This document shows, in pieces, positions 1 through 12,435 of a stretch of 64,000 nucleotides of DNA. The DNA is from Hsuehochloa calcarea (taxonomy: Eukaryota; Streptophyta; Magnoliopsida; Poales; Poaceae), in NCBI GenBank assembly GCA_036346395.1, contig CM070598.1, positions 3,889,517 to 3,953,516 of the forward strand, given 5' to 3'. Position 1 is the stretch's first letter. Each line of letters opens with the position of its first letter. The notes under the pieces are model-generated. The model ran no database searches. It was not told the origin of the DNA and saw only the letters and a program-made list of their open reading frames with translations. Both the position numbers and the translations under genes were made by a program.

Positions 1-92
1 GGAGAACTGGTACGTACATTATCCAACCGATTCAGTCTAACAAAATCTTCATGTGCCAGATGTATGGCATGCTAAATATTCGTCCTTTTCAG

Positions 93-215
93 CTCCAAAT
101 GGAAGGCGTCAAAGAGCAAGGAGATGAGGAGCTGTACGCCAAACTAGATTCCGTGTATAACATATATGCAAGAAGGCAAGAAGCCACGAAGGCAAGAACT
201 ACTCTGAGCGGCTGA
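93..215 (+). CDS. Possible 3'-terminal exon of an unrecognised gene (partial)
   Basis: A polypyrimidine tract ending in TTTTCAG at 86-92 looks like a splice acceptor. It is followed by 40 codons without a stop and a TGA at 213-215. The peptide is charged (for example ELYAKLDSVYNIYARRQ) and ends in TLSG. I do not recognise the family. The rest of the gene would lie left of the window. A chance open frame of this length is quite possible, so this is only a candidate exon. Confidence 0.22.
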   Translation, partial: LQMEGVKEQGDEELYAKLDSVYNIYARRQEATKARTTLSG

Positions 216-235
216 GCTGAGCACCTCTCACCTCT

Positions 236-580
236 GTGTTGAAGAACGAAGAAGATCCCGACTTCACGAGAGCGCCGGCAACTCGGACGCGGGCCTCGGC
301 GACGTCAACGAGGACGGAGAGTCAGAGACGGAGGCCGCGGGCGCGGCGTTGGATGGGGATTGGGGACGGTCGGACGGAGCCACGGAGGCGAGGCGAGGCG
401 AGGGCGCGGTGCCGGCCGCCGGGCGTGAGGGAGGGCGCGGAGCCGCGGAGGGAGCCGGGAGGGGCGGCGGGCGGGCGAGATCGCGAGGGCGCCGAGCGCG
501 TGGTCAGTGGGGGGGCCTGGCCAGGGGATTAGGTTTTGGTCGGAAGGTTTGCGCTCCGCTGGAGGTAGAGCTAGCCAATG
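236..580. other. GC-rich, CpG-rich island
   Basis: This stretch is strongly enriched in G, C and CG dinucleotides and contains a GAGGC-type short repeat near 385-405. It has the composition of a grass promoter or first exon. Read on the - strand, a CAGAG/GTGAGAG donor-like site near 227-237 would suit a 5' untranslated exon of a gene running off the left edge. Open frames cross the island on both strands, as expected from composition. No protein family was recognised. Confidence 0.35.
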
Positions 581-2138
581 GCCGTGTCTAGCAGGCCACT
601 GCTAATCCGATCGATTCGCATTATTTACGAGCTGAGTTGGTATGGAAGGATAGTTTGGGCCGTGTCTGGCCCATCATCTTAGCAGGGCACAGTATATGAT
701 TTTCTTTCTATTTTTTAATACTTATATAGTTTTAGTTTTTTTGTTTTAAAAATTTATATAGTTCATTATATATATATAGAGAGAGAGAGAGAATTGTTTT
801 ACATGTTTTTCAATTTTTCATGTCTTTATGAGCTAAATGACAAATGTTTTAACGAGCGAGCTATTTGAAAGTCAATAAAACTCTATTACAATTTCAATAT
901 GCTTATCTCATTTATTACAATTTTCATATGTATTTTTTAATTCTACACATTTTATGATTTTTTAGATTTTTAAAATTATTTTTGGGGTTCTAACGGGCCA
1001 AACGGGACATACTTGGCCCGATGGGCCAACGAAACTCCAACGGGTCGTGCCTGGGCCACCTCCCCGGCACGATCCATCTAATAGTTAGGTCGAAATGGGC
1101 CGTGCCTAGATGGACTGTGCTCGGTCGTGCCCGTGCCGAGCCGGGCCGGGCTGGGCCGCCCATTTGTCCAGGTCTGGCTGGAGGCATGGGAGCGAAGCGT
1201 GGGCCGGCGTGGTAGGGAGGCTTGGGCCGGCTGAGACTCGAGCTCCCTCAGGCTAGAAGCTACCACTAAGTTTGTTTGGCATATATCAAAAAATTTACAC
1301 TGCTATTTTTGTTGGGCCTCGGGCTACAGCCCACCTGCGCGAGGCTCAGATCTGCCCGTATGTGGAGAATCAATTCTCAAAAGGCTATATATATTTAACC
1401 AAAATCTCAACATCTAGAATTTGACAAAACTATCTTTCATTTTCTTGGGAGGTGGGCAGGCAGCTCAGCATCTAGAATCTAACATTCGATTCTATCTTTC
1501 ATCTGAAACATTCGATTCAAACAAACATCTAGAATCAGGCAGGTAGCTCCACTATCTTTCATTTCGAACATTCAATTCAAACAAAAAAAGAACTATCTTT
1601 GGGATCCGACGGGGTCACTGGGGTCGTGCGGTGCGGGAGAGCCAGCGAAGGCGCAGGGGAGCCCGTGGCGTGGAGGCTGGCGAGATGGCACACGGGAGCC
1701 GACGGAGGCCGGTGAAGTGGTCGACGGCGAGGCAGCTATAGCCTAGAAGTTGCGTAGTCGTGTGACTGCGTGAGGCGGGAGGTGAGTGTCAACTGCCGAT
1801 TCGGCCGAAGTGCAGAGTGCATGGGCAGCGTGACGGCGCCTGTAAAAACCCTAATGGACCGAATGTCGATGGACTGATGAGTGATGCATGATGGGCCAGA
1901 GTGGGTTGTTGCATGTTGGGCTGATATTCTGGATATCCAGCCTTCGTATTATCCAAATAATCCCTATTTGTATCCGTATTTGACGGATAACAGGGTTGTT
2001 GTATTCGTTTTCATTTTTGACAAAAAAATGTATTTATTTCCGATCCGAGAATTATCTGAGAAAAATTCGATCTAAGACAATCCTAATCCGTTTCCGTCTG
2101 GATCGGTCGGAAAATTATCCGATCCGATTTCACCCTAA
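581..2138. other. Intergenic DNA without recognised genes
   Basis: AT-rich sequence with a short GA run at 778-792. Around 990-1190 there is a block rich in GGGCC and GGGCCGTGCC-type words, which recur in non-autonomous DNA transposons of grasses. Around 1925-2130 an AT-rich stretch has repeated ATCCG words of the same kind. No open frame resembles a known protein. Confidence 0.3.
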
Positions 2139-3120
2139 TGTTTTGTATAACAAGAGGCCCTTGTCTCTGCAGTAAATTACACATTGGGGCTTGGACGTGA
2201 ATGCTCCATGCTCCTTGATTCATGTGAGTCAAGTTGGATACTATTGAAAATGTGGATAATATTTTAATTCTAGATTTTATTATGAGGCGAAGATCATACA
2301 AAACTAGTGATACATAAATCAAAACTAATAACACGCAACTCGTTGCACTTCTCAAAATACACAATAATAGGATTATTTACAATAGATTGGTCGCACGACC
2401 AACTTACTGTCGGGCTTGATGAAGAACATGAAGCAGTGCAAGCTTTAATCAGTGCAGGTCGTAGATGTAGCAGAGAAGCGGCGCGTCGCACAAATACGCT
2501 ACCCAGAAACCTTATTTTCGCCCCGTGCAGGTGAACTCTGCGACAACGGTTTGGAGATACCCACTCACCCTCCTTCCCTGTGCACGCCGAGGAGAAGGGA
2601 CGGCTTGGTTCGACTAGTGTATTTCGACCACACTTGTCCATGGATCCGACTACTATTTTTCGACCACTGTGATTCCGACCATACTGGTCTATGGCTTTGA
2701 CCACTATGTTTCGTCTACTTTATTTCAAACACTGTGATTCCGACCACACTGGTCTATGGCTTAGTCCATATAGTTTCGACCACACTGGTCTATGTCTTCG
2801 TCCATTAAGTTTCGACCACACTGGTCTATGGTATTGACCACATTGGTCTATGTCTTCGACCACATAATTTCAAAGAAAGAGAAATGCACAGTTAGCAAAA
2901 TAAAGGTAGACTAGGTTCACGACACGTTCACGGTCACGCGCCGCAAGTCACAAGTCACGCGATTACCACGCGAAAATACGTGCGTGTGAGCGTATATGCA
3001 TGTGTGTGACTTTAGCTATAGTCCTCCTCATGTCACCCCATGTCATGTCATGTGTTACCATGAATGCTTTAGAATTCTAGGAATGGATGGGCCTTTACAC
3101 ATATAGGCCCAATTCTAACA
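2139..3120 (-). repeat. LTR of a decayed copia element (putative)
   Basis: On the - strand the segment starts TGTTAGAATTGGGCC at 3120. Just upstream of it is a polypurine tract, GGTGGGGGTT (about 3121-3130), which normally primes plus-strand synthesis. The RNase H end of a copia pol lies farther upstream on the same strand. The near boundary is therefore well supported. The far boundary (TG at 2139 on the + strand) is placed only because it gives a TG...CA LTR of typical size and follows an R/U5-like CAAGGGCC stretch. No target duplication was verified. Confidence 0.5.
2600..2872 (-). repeat. Degenerate short tandem repeat inside the LTR
   Basis: The phrase CGACCACACTGGTCTATG recurs five times with small changes (near 2665, 2741, 2779, 2813 and 2838). 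It is separated by TTCGTCCAT-like spacers, so the period is irregular (about 24-77 bp). The core holds the imperfect palindrome GACCACACTGGTC. It lies within the putative copia LTR. Confidence 0.6.
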
Positions 3121-3671
3121 AACCCCCACCAATTTCAAAGCAAGCAGCAAAAATGATGATAAGGACTATTGTGCTGAAGAATTGTTAATATACTAGTCTT
3201 TCAGTGTAAGTCTCGTACAAGTTGAACTTGCACCTAGAATATCAAAATTCGCCTTCTCATAATTGATGAATGGACTATGCCTTGAATTCATAGATTTTGT
3301 GATTAGATTTCACTCAAAATCTCAACTGATACTAGGCTGTCAAAGAACCACAACTAAACGGAGCATTATTTGGTCATGCTCCCTTATTTGCTCATGAGCT
3401 TTCTAGAGAATGCCCTATTATTGTGATCTGTGACCTCATAGTTAAGCTCAAGTATGTGTATTCATTTTAGGTATTCTATAGGCTAATACATTTTTCCCTC
3501 ATTGGACACTAGAATACATTAAGGCTTTAAGCAATCCTCCCATATAGTTAAGAGTACTTTGTCTATTAGGACACGAGTACATATAATATTAAAATATACT
3601 CTCATGTTCAAACATCAACTTGTTTTTCCTATTACCTAAGTCACGAGATCTCCGATCAAAAAGGGTATGGG

Positions 3672-4881
3672 TTACTGTTGAGTTGTAACTCCAATGGGTC
3701 TCATTCCCATGTCCATAGACGCAACGGAAATCGCCTTCCGTGCTAGTCCCTTTGTGAAAGGATCTGCTAGATTTTTCTCAGTACGTATATAATTCACAGT
3801 AATCACTCCGGAGTTTCTTAGTTTTTTAACAGATTTATGCATACGCTTCATGTGTCTGGAGGGCTTCATGTTATCCTTAGTACTTGTAACCTTAATCAAC
3901 ACTGTTTGGTTATCACAGTATATTAGGATTGCCGGTATTCGTTTCTTAACCAGTGGCAAGACCAACATAAACTCTCTAAGCCATTTAGCCTCAACAATAG
4001 CTGTGTCTAGTGCTACAAGTTCTGCTTCCATAGTTGAGCTTGTCAATATGGTTTGTTTACACGACCTCTATGAAACTGCAGCTCCTGCTAGGGTAGCGAC
4101 ATAACTACTTGTAGCTTTGATCTCATCTGCATCAGAGATCCAATTTGAATCATTATATCCTTCTAATACAGATGGATACCCAGTATAGTGACTTTCATAT
4201 GAGATTATACCTCTTAAGTAGCGCAACACTCTCACAAGTGCCTCCTAGTGATCATCTCCTGGGTTAGAAGTAAACCGAATTAATTTGCTCACAGCAAATG
4301 GTATGTCAGGTCTTGTACCAACGGACCCAATAATTTATGAATATCTCAATTGATCTTTGCCTAATCCCTGATTGTTTCGAAGCTTAACGCTAGCATTATA
4401 AGGAGTTAGGGAAATCTTGCAGTTCTCAAAACCGAACCGACTCAATAGTTTCTCGGTACAATGGGATTGGTTCAAAGTAATCACATCCTCATTTTTTATC
4501 AATTTAATATTTAGAATAACATCTGCCTCTCTTAAGTATTTCATGTCAAAGCATCTACATAAGAAAGATTTGACCCCGTCAATAACAACAGTTTTTATAC
4601 CAAAGATAAGTATGTCATCGATATATAAACACAAAAGCACTCCTTAACCCTCATCATAACGATAATATACACACATATCTGCCTCATTCACAACAAAATC
4701 AGTAGATGTTAAAGTTTTATCAAACTTCTAGTGTCTCTGTTTAGGTGCTCTCTTTAGGCCATACAAAGATTTGATTAATGTGCACACCTTATTTTCCTGT
4801 TCAGAAATCACAAAACCATCCGGTTGCTCCACATAGATTTCTTCCTCCAACTCTCCATTAAGGAACGTTGTCTTTGCATCC
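3672..4881 (-). pseudogene. Ty1-copia pol remnant (reverse transcriptase and RNase H)
   Basis: Reading leftwards, the - strand encodes the end of a copia polyprotein. The RT part starts near 4881 with TTFLNGELEEEIYVEQPDGF, then SLYGLKRAPKQ and the catalytic box LCLYIDDILIFG near 4640. RNase H follows with STMEAELVAL, YCDNQ and the terminal DPFTKGL motif near 3740. At least two in-frame stops lie in the RT part (after PKQRH and after YRYDEG), and the frame breaks again between 4335 and 4046. Protease, integrase and gag are missing: homology stops abruptly at 4881, where unrelated sequence begins. This is an inactive 5'-truncated relic. Confidence 0.85.
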
Positions 4882-5014
4882 TTTTAAGTTCAGTTGTTTC
4901 TAATTTGACTGCAAATCTAGTTTTGAGTTTTATCATTTGCTAATTATGGGTGGTTTGGTAGGATGCTTTTATTCTAAATGTTCGACCTGATTCAATAATT
5001 TTATTTTCCTGAAG

Positions 5015-6034
5015 GAGACTAAAAGGCACTTGTACTGCGAGAGATTCCTGAAGGTGATGTCAGATCCTTACTGACTAACATGGAATCATTGGCACCCTGT
5101 GATGTAGCAGTATTTGTTTATGATAGGTATGCATTTTGCTGAATGATTCTCTTGTTTATTCATGACCAAGAAGTCTCTCAGTACACAGTTTGCAGTAATT
5201 GAGTGTTCTCCCTGTAAGTGGTAGCAGTTTAATGTGTTGATAGACCTGGCATAAATTAATTTTATGTGTTATCTCCATTGTATCTTTGGGGTAGGTATCA
5301 ACTATTTGGTATCAACGTGGTAAGATAACTTGATGGCGAGTACTGTGGTGATGAGTGGTAATCTTTACTATCCTGGTTTTAGGGAGTATTGTGGTGACCA
5401 AGTTTTTGTAGCTGGTTAGTTTGCACTATTTTTCTGCCTGGTGGCCTATGACCCCAACTTGGCAAGGAAATGAAGGTTCCTGACAATTTGATGTTATCTG
5501 TAAAATCTCTTCAAAATTACTTTAGCTAATTATGCAGTAATCTGATTTCACCTAAAACTTAACCAGAACAACCTACTAGCCATATCAAGTATTCAAGTCC
5601 ATCATTGAAAATGGGTTCTTGCTTAGTCAAAATCACTGGCTTTGACCCATAATGCTTGCAATTGATTTGATTATTCATCGCTGGTTATGCTAGCCCTACT
5701 GCTGACAGTTGATAATTCAGGATTGAATTGTTTTAGTACAGTAATTCTTGTGCAGTACTCTTGAAAGTTCGACACATAAATCTTGTTTATCCTGCTACAA
5801 CTTGTTCTGTGACCTATTATTCAGTTCTACATAAATTTCCTTACCCTGCATATGACTAAATGTGACGCCTGTTAAAATTGCAGTTGTGATGAATTTTCTT
5901 GGCAAAGAGAAAAAGATTTGCTTGTGCAAGTGGCTACACATGGAGAAAACACTGGCTACGAATTTCCTTGTTTGATAGTTGCTGCTAAGGATGATCTTGA
6001 CCAATCTCCAGTGGCTCTACAGGAATCAACTAGA
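5015..6034 (+). pseudogene. Fragment of a mitochondrial Rho GTPase (MIRO) gene, two exons with intron
   Basis: Exon A (about 5015-5126) encodes LREIPEGDVRSLLTNMESL and then APCDVAVFVYD. Exon B (5884-6034) encodes DEFSW, DLLVQVATHGENTGYE, PCLIVAAKDDLDQSP and LQEST. These match the C-terminal GTPase-like domain of plant MIRO proteins, which sit in the outer mitochondrial membrane and act in mitochondrial morphology and movement. The donor (GATAG/GTATGC at 5126) and acceptor (TTGCAG at 5883) join in frame through a split serine codon, so the 757-bp intron came along. Exon A has a stop or frameshift at its start (GAC TAA). No other MIRO exon is visible, and a copia relic abuts at 4881. This looks like a partial genomic duplication or transposon capture. 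Residue matching is from memory of the family. Confidence 0.72.
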
Positions 6035-6927
6035 GTAAGCTTGGAATACATTAAACATATTTGATCATTCTGTTATATTTTCTGTTTCTATCTCTGAAAG
6101 TTGTTTCCCATTTTAAATTTTCTGTCATAGTTGGTCGAATGAACTAGAATCAGGTATTTAAATCAGGTTGCTTTTATTATATTGGCACCTTTAGTTTCTC
6201 TTTAATTTTGTACATATTGCTATTAGTGACAACAGTATTACTTCCTGATATTCTTCCAGGAGTTTTTGCTTAAAGAATATAACCAAACTGACGAAAAGAA
6301 ACAACACTACCCTGTTAAATTCACAGGTGCACTCCTGTGCTACTGTCATACTTATGTAGCGAATTATGTTGCGGTTGCTGTCTTTATCAGGATCCGGGAT
6401 TAACACCCTAAATATTCTATGCATTCTGAACTAGTCCTATGATCAATGGCTAACTCACATAGTAAACAAATATGGTAGCATCCATAATCGCAAAGCTTTA
6501 TGAATAAATATCAGAGTTGATTATGAGAAAAGCTTACAAGCCAACAAATAAAAACACAACGGAAGACAAATGAACAGTAGTAGAGTCCAGCTAATATGCC
6601 ACAAGCAATCGACTGGGATAGCGGCCTAGTCGTCGAGAACTTCGACAGCGCGAAGTCCTTCTTCTCTGAAATTTACTTGCATTAAGCAAGGGTGAGTACA
6701 AACAATCATGCTCCGCAAGTTACACCCATTAACAGAATTATAATGCATGCAGTGGTATATCAAAGGAAGACATATATGGTTGAATTTGCATAAAGCGATG
6801 TTTTATTTAAATACATGTACTAAGTTCCAAAGCAGATATTTTATAACTAAAACTTATTTTCTAAATTCTCAAGTTTTATAGTCGGATAACATTCACACAT
6901 GAGTACTGAGTACATGTAATTAGAATA
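6035..6927. other. Intergenic DNA, likely remainder of the duplicated fragment plus repeat debris
   Basis: AT-rich sequence follows the MIRO-like exon. I looked for the next MIRO exon and did not find one. From about 6600 to 6690 there is a short block (GTCGTCGAGAACTTCGACA and AGCAAGGGTGAGTAC) of a style common in grass LTR elements. No gene was identified. Confidence 0.3.
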
Positions 6928-8525
6928 TGTTGGAAATATGTCCTAGAGGCAATCATAAAGATGGTTATATTTCATTATGTTCATAACATTGGATAATATG
7001 TTATTTTGTTCCTATAATAATATCAATAATATTTATTATCAAATATGCGACTTGATTGGGAAACTCTATATTTCTGCGATAATTATTCTTAAATGTTCCC
7101 TGGTCGAAAACATACGAGAACACATATAAATAGACTAGCATATGTATTTGGTTGATGACTATGTTTCACAGGTCATGGATATGGAGATATCAAACCAATA
7201 ATATGGACACATGTTAGAGAACATGGTGTTGGAAAAGACCCACCTTGAGACACTGTTGAGATTGTTATGATTCTATGTATCATTAGTTGGTTTCAAGTAA
7301 TGATGATGTATAATCCTTAGACCTAAGATCAATATGATTTCCTACATGTGTAGTAGCACTCTTAGGGGTTGCTAAACGCTACTCGTAACTGGGTAGCTTT
7401 CGGGTATGCTATGAAATATGCGGAGGGACGTGATTGGTCGAATATGGGATTTACCCCTCGTAACATAACATGAGAGATGTCTCTGGGCCCCTCGTTGTGG
7501 TCGGATAAAGAAAGTGCATGGCCATGCCAATAGTGGTCGAAGTGTCGACCACATGAAGTTATTTGACACTTGATCGAGAAAGTATTAAACAGTCCATGGA
7601 TGATACAACATCTCACCAGGAGTTCAACCATACATCATGAGGCAAATGGAGAATACATGAGAAGATCTTTCAGTTCGATCAAATACGGACTAGTCGTATG
7701 GAGATACGAGCTGACCGTAGGCTGGTCGAACATGGTCACTAAGTGGTCGAAACCTAGTCGTAAGGGGTTACGAATTGGTCGAGACCAAATATAGACTTGT
7801 TGTATAGAGATACGAGCTGATAGTTAATGATATGGACTTGGTCGTAGATCATATTACATTAAGGTTTGTCCGATATATTCTATGTGTGTTTGGGAATCGT
7901 TATGTGCTGTTAGGTACTGCTAACGACTAGTAGTCGAAAAAGAGTTTCTGGGTCACAACTGATTACACATGAACCTACAGAGTCGCACACTTAAAGGGCT
8001 AGGATTTGATTTGGATGGTGATCCGAATTCTTGTAGGTCACGAGTTCCTAATGGGCCTCAAGTACGAGACCCATCATGGATGCCTATATATAGAGGGGTG
8101 ATGGCATGGGGTGATGGCATGGGGTGATGATGATCTTTGAAGAACTCCCAAAACCCTAAAAGCCACGCCTTCCTCATACCACGCTGCCGACGCTAGCACT
8201 CCAGCGTGTGATATCCCTACCCCGCACGTGTGGATACCTTGGAGGTGTTGTTGCTAAGTATCAGCACTAGGACGATATGTAACTCGTGACGATCACAAGA
8301 CACGAAGAAGAAGTTGCGAAGCATCAGCACTAGGACGATCCGCAACTCGTGACGATCACAAGACTCAGAGAAGAAGATGTGCGATGAGTACGACTACGAC
8401 TGTATCAACTCGCTGCATCGACTCTACTTCCGCTACGAGTCGGTGTGTCTAGTGATAATCTCGTGATCTATTACTAGCAAGGGTTCCTTGGTTGCGCGGT
8501 AATTTTTTGTTTTGTGCTATCGTAG
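6928..8525 (+). repeat. Copia-type LTR, 3' end truncated
   Basis: It starts TGTTGGAAATATGTCCTAG, the typical start of Angela/BARE-like copia LTRs. It runs parallel to the complete solo LTR at 47203-48808, which lies in the opposite orientation. Shared blocks include the stretch around 7570-7640 and the final GGTTCCTTGGTTG...GCTATCGTAG. The last 20 or so bases, up to CCCCAACA in the complete copy, are absent: homology stops at about 8525. A 65-bp direct duplication (CAGCACTAGGACGAT... twice) lies near 8258-8375. No internal coding region in this orientation follows. Confidence 0.75.
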
Positions 8526-9062
8526 TCTTCTCGTGATCCTTCGTTGTTTTCTTGATCTTTATCTTGAAGCGCGCTAAAACAAAGTTCGACGCATTCGCTT
8601 TCCTTTTCTTTTCAATCGACTTCACCGATCTCAAATCGGTAGGGTTGGTTAGACCTCTCACATCCACCAACTGGAGGTCGGAAGAAATATTCTCAACTAG
8701 CTGGTCGAGAGTAGGATCCCTGACCATAGGGTCGGATGGTGTGGTCTCGTCGGCCTCCAGAACAATTGCTTCAGTAGCAACTGACTGGTCGTAAGCGATC
8801 ACTTTGGAGACCACGATAACCACCTAATTAACAACCAAACTTAGTTAGGTGACAAAAATTCTTCATCTAGAATATATATTTCTGTTCGGTTACCTACCTC
8901 TCTAAGACCACCATCTCGGGTGGTCATAAGAGTAGTCAGAGTGTCAATTGATTCACAACTCTCGGTGGCCTCATTGATCCTCAATTTGACCGACTACACG
9001 TCAAATGGGATTTACGGTAAACCGATCGAAAACACATAAATGGTGAAAGATGGTTGATATCT

Positions 9063-9990
9063 TTACCTTAACGTCTTGGCTCTCTCTTTTGCATAAACAA
9101 TCGCTAAAATCCGGAGGAAAACATCCTTCTCATCAGGCTCCCCAGCGTAGATCATTTTGATCCAGTTTCTAATCTCATCAGGAGAAAAGCGTTGTAAGAA
9201 TGAATGAGAGACTTTAGGGTTACAAAAGTGATCAGCCAAGATAAACAAACCGGTCGGAATCTTTTAGGACTTACCCTCCTGAAAATCTTTGCTCGCGTCG
9301 TCACGACCAATACACCATAGCATTGAATGTGCTCGGACCTTCAAGGGGCTAATCCGGTGCATGGAGAAATCCCTTACTACGTGCCAAGATGTTAAACCTC
9401 TGTTACTAAGGTGTTGGATGACTTTAACCCATCTCCCCACCTTTCCCTCTTTCTTCACGGAGGAGTGTCATTCTGGATTCTCGACCGCCCTTTTACTAGT
9501 ATAGTAAAGGCTTTCTTTTTGAGTGACCGTCATGTTGAACCAGTTTTTCTTCCATGACGACCACGAAGACTTTGAGTACATACGTATGTACTCATCAGCT
9601 TTTCTTCCATGGAGGCGCAAGGTGCACTCTCAAGGCGCCCCATCGTCTTTCCAGATTTTGCCATCCTGTAGATGTACTTAAAGAGCTCCAGCTCTGAGGA
9701 AATACCTAAGTATGCTTCATAGAGGTAGACAAAGATGCTGAGATTGGCAATAGCATTGGGTGCAAGGTTCACCAATTCGACTCCATAGTGCGCCAAGATC
9801 GTGGAGAGGAATGAGTGAACCGGGAACCTGAATCCGCATTCGATATATGCGAGGAAAATATGGATTTTCCCATCTCCGTACCTCGGAGAGTGATCTCTGG
9901 CCGCTGATCTCCAAGAAATCAGATTCCTGTCCGGAAGCATCCCAATCTTTCCAAGGCTTCAAGCTTCCTCTCGTCTAGAACGAAACCGAC
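9063..9990 (-). pseudogene. Degenerate 'putative gypsy type transposon' gag-like locus
   Basis: The - strand frame 9940-9530 encodes FPVHSFLSTILAHYGVELV, LAPNAIANLSIFVYLYEAYL and GISSELELFKYIYRM. These match the plant domain annotated as putative gypsy type transposon (often called transposase 28). Downstream frames at 9458-9264 (LSNRGLTSWHVVRDFSMHRI) and 9248-9063 (RFSPDEIRNWIKMIYAGEPD) continue the same type of protein but are separated by frameshifts and stops. Upstream, a frameshift near 9900-9960 disconnects an N-terminal part (LVGFVLDERKLEALERLG). The locus continues weakly to about 8549, where it abuts the copia LTR. No functional protein is expected. Confidence 0.65.
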
Positions 9991-10099
9991 CAGTTGGTGA
10001 TCAAGTTCAACATAGTTGGGTATTGGATGAAAGAAAGAAAAGAGATCGTAGAAGGTTGTAGACAAAAGGAGGTTGGAAGCGATCCTTCTCTCAGAGGAT

Positions 10100-11440
10100 G
10101 AAAAGGGAAAACAGGAGGCGTAAAAACCCTAAAGCCCTATGCCGAAGGGATTTTATAGCCGCAGTTTAATAACCGCACTTAGGGAATTACCAAAAAAAAG
10201 TCCAACAAACAAAAAAAACTTTTCAGTTCCCAAGACAGTTTCTCAACTTTAAAATGAATACAGACCACCTCGAATATCACGACATTAAATGAGGGTCTGC
10301 CCGATACGACTTCATCGGGAAAAGTATTCACACTCTTTATGTATTACTTTAATACATAATTAAAAGACCATATGTCTTCATGGTCGTAAATCCTAAACCT
10401 ACGACCCATGCGGTCGTAATAGTCGTAACCCTTAAGGCTAACGAACTTTGTGGTCGTAAGGATTCCTGAGGTTACTTATAGGTACCCTGGTCGAACAAGG
10501 TCCTGTACTTAGTCACCGACTAGATAACTGCTCATACAAGCAATGAATTGATATCTGGATTTTGTTCTAAACATACTCTTTACCATGTGATGAATAGAGC
10601 ATATGTCATATTGGTTCCATACCACTCGACGCTTTATAGTCCTAAGATACTAGCAATAAACTACTGTACAGTTTAGTGTCTCACAGACATCAACCACCGA
10701 ACGGTTGATATTTCATCAACCATTTCCTCGCTTCTACCAGTCGCGACACTTCCAATAGGTGCCTCTTCCAGGATTAGCTGTCGCCATTCCATCAACTACT
10801 TAAGGAAGAACGCGAACAACAGAAGACAAGCCGAAGGAGAAGCGGAATCCAATTCGGAAGATCAAGAGACAATTGGATTTCATCTAAAGCATTAGCATAG
10901 CAATCACTACGCTTAGTCCATTGCCTTGTCAAGGGTACCCCATGTAAAGGATTCAGTTCATAGCAATAAATAGCAATCTCATTCTCTCCCAAGAACTCTT
11001 TATTATTTTTCTCTGTTTTATTTCGTAAGATCGACGACTCGATCGTCAACACGCCGCCCAAAGATGCCTCCTTTTGTGTACGCGAGGGCCAAGATTCTTG
11101 TTTCCCTTTTCCGCTGCCTATTTCTCTGCATCGGCGTCGTGCCACGCTACGCCACAACACCGGTGGAAGTCGGCTTCCTCTGGAGACGGATGTGCTCCGA
11201 GTAAGTATTACATGCTTTTTCGGATTTCTACATGACTGTTCTTGTTGAGTAGAGATCCTGACATCTTTGTTGTGGCAGAGCATACCCGGTTCGTGTTCAG
11301 TAACACTGTTGTAGAACATGCGCTATAGTATGGCAGTGTGCCGCCGAAGTGATGTTGTCGAAATCTCGGCCAGTTGTTCCGCAACAAGCAACCATTCCGG
11401 TGTTATCTTCACCTTTGGTATTTTGTGATTCCTTATTATT
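10100..11440. other. Intergenic DNA with GGTCGTA-rich LTR debris and one small frame
   Basis: Around 10375-10500 the words GGTCGTAA and TACGACC alternate. A similar patch occurs at 53200-53340, suggesting fragments of the same LTR family. A 46-codon frame at 11064-11204 begins MPPFVYARAKILVSLFRCLF, looks signal-peptide-like, and ends at a sequence (CCGAGTAAGTATT) that could instead be a splice donor. I could not connect it to a second exon, so I do not call it a gene. Confidence 0.3.
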
Positions 11441-12120
11441 AAGATACTAGTAGGGTGCCCGTGCATTGCAATAGATCTCAAATAAATAATACCACAAAAT
11501 GCTAAATCGTGTCAATGTTTAACCCAGTTATGTTATGACCAAATAGTATACCATTGAAATTTAAAAACATGCCAGGCTGCTCTCAATATTTGGTTCTCAA
11601 CTTTTTATTACATCACCACTTTTACTACCCAATCTATTTTCATTACATGTACTATAAATAGTTAACATCCAGTTTAACCAGTTCGAAGTTTCAATGCGTT
11701 GGGTAGGGAGGTGTTGCCCTTCCTTAACCATGATGTGTGTTGTTATGACATGGTTAGGGTTTGCTAGTTGGTGTCTCTAGCTCTGATGTTGTTGCTAGAG
11801 TGCTGCGAGCCTACGGGTGTGCTCGGTTTAAAAAAACGTTGAAATTTTGACTATTAATATCTTTTAAAATATTTATATTAGATACATGAAAATCATAAAA
11901 GTAGATTCGTCCCAAAAAGTACTTTCATAATATTATAATTTCATTGAGTTTTGCAAATATTCCATAATAGTAATTAGTGATCAAACTTGTATTTTAAAGA
12001 CCATATAAATGTCTAAAATGATTTATTTTTGTGAACTAGATAGAGTAGAAAGTATCCCAAAATATCTCCAAATAAAGCATCCAAATTCCAGATAAAACAA
12101 ACCAAGCAAAAAAAAGAAAA

Positions 12121-12435
12121 GAAAAGATAGTTTTTTTTTTTTTTTTTTTTACCAAAAAACAAACTCGGAACACCACCGAGCGCCCAACCCAACCAAAAGG
12201 ACAAGGGAAGCGAAGCACACAACAACAGCAAACAGCAACAGTAAAAACAAAGAAACAGGGCGCCCTCACGCCACGGCGAGAAATTCCCACCTCCTATCTC
12301 TCCTCCTCCCCCATCGTCCCCCTCTCGTCCCCCGCCGCATTGCCCGCCGCGCACCGTCGACCCCACCCCCGCCGGCGAGACGGCGCGCAGGAAGAGCAGG
12401 AGGGCGGCGGCGGCGGAACCGGACAGCGGGGGAGC
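12121..12435 (+). promoter_or_regulatory. Probable promoter-proximal region and 5' leader of the Nudix gene
   Basis: A long T-run (12129-12150) and AT-rich DNA give way at about 12260 to a C-rich leader (CTCCTCCTCCCCC-like) reaching the ATG at 12436. This compositional step is typical of grass transcription starts. No clear TATA box was assigned. Long open frames on the - strand over 12013-12769 are composition artefacts. Confidence 0.45.
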
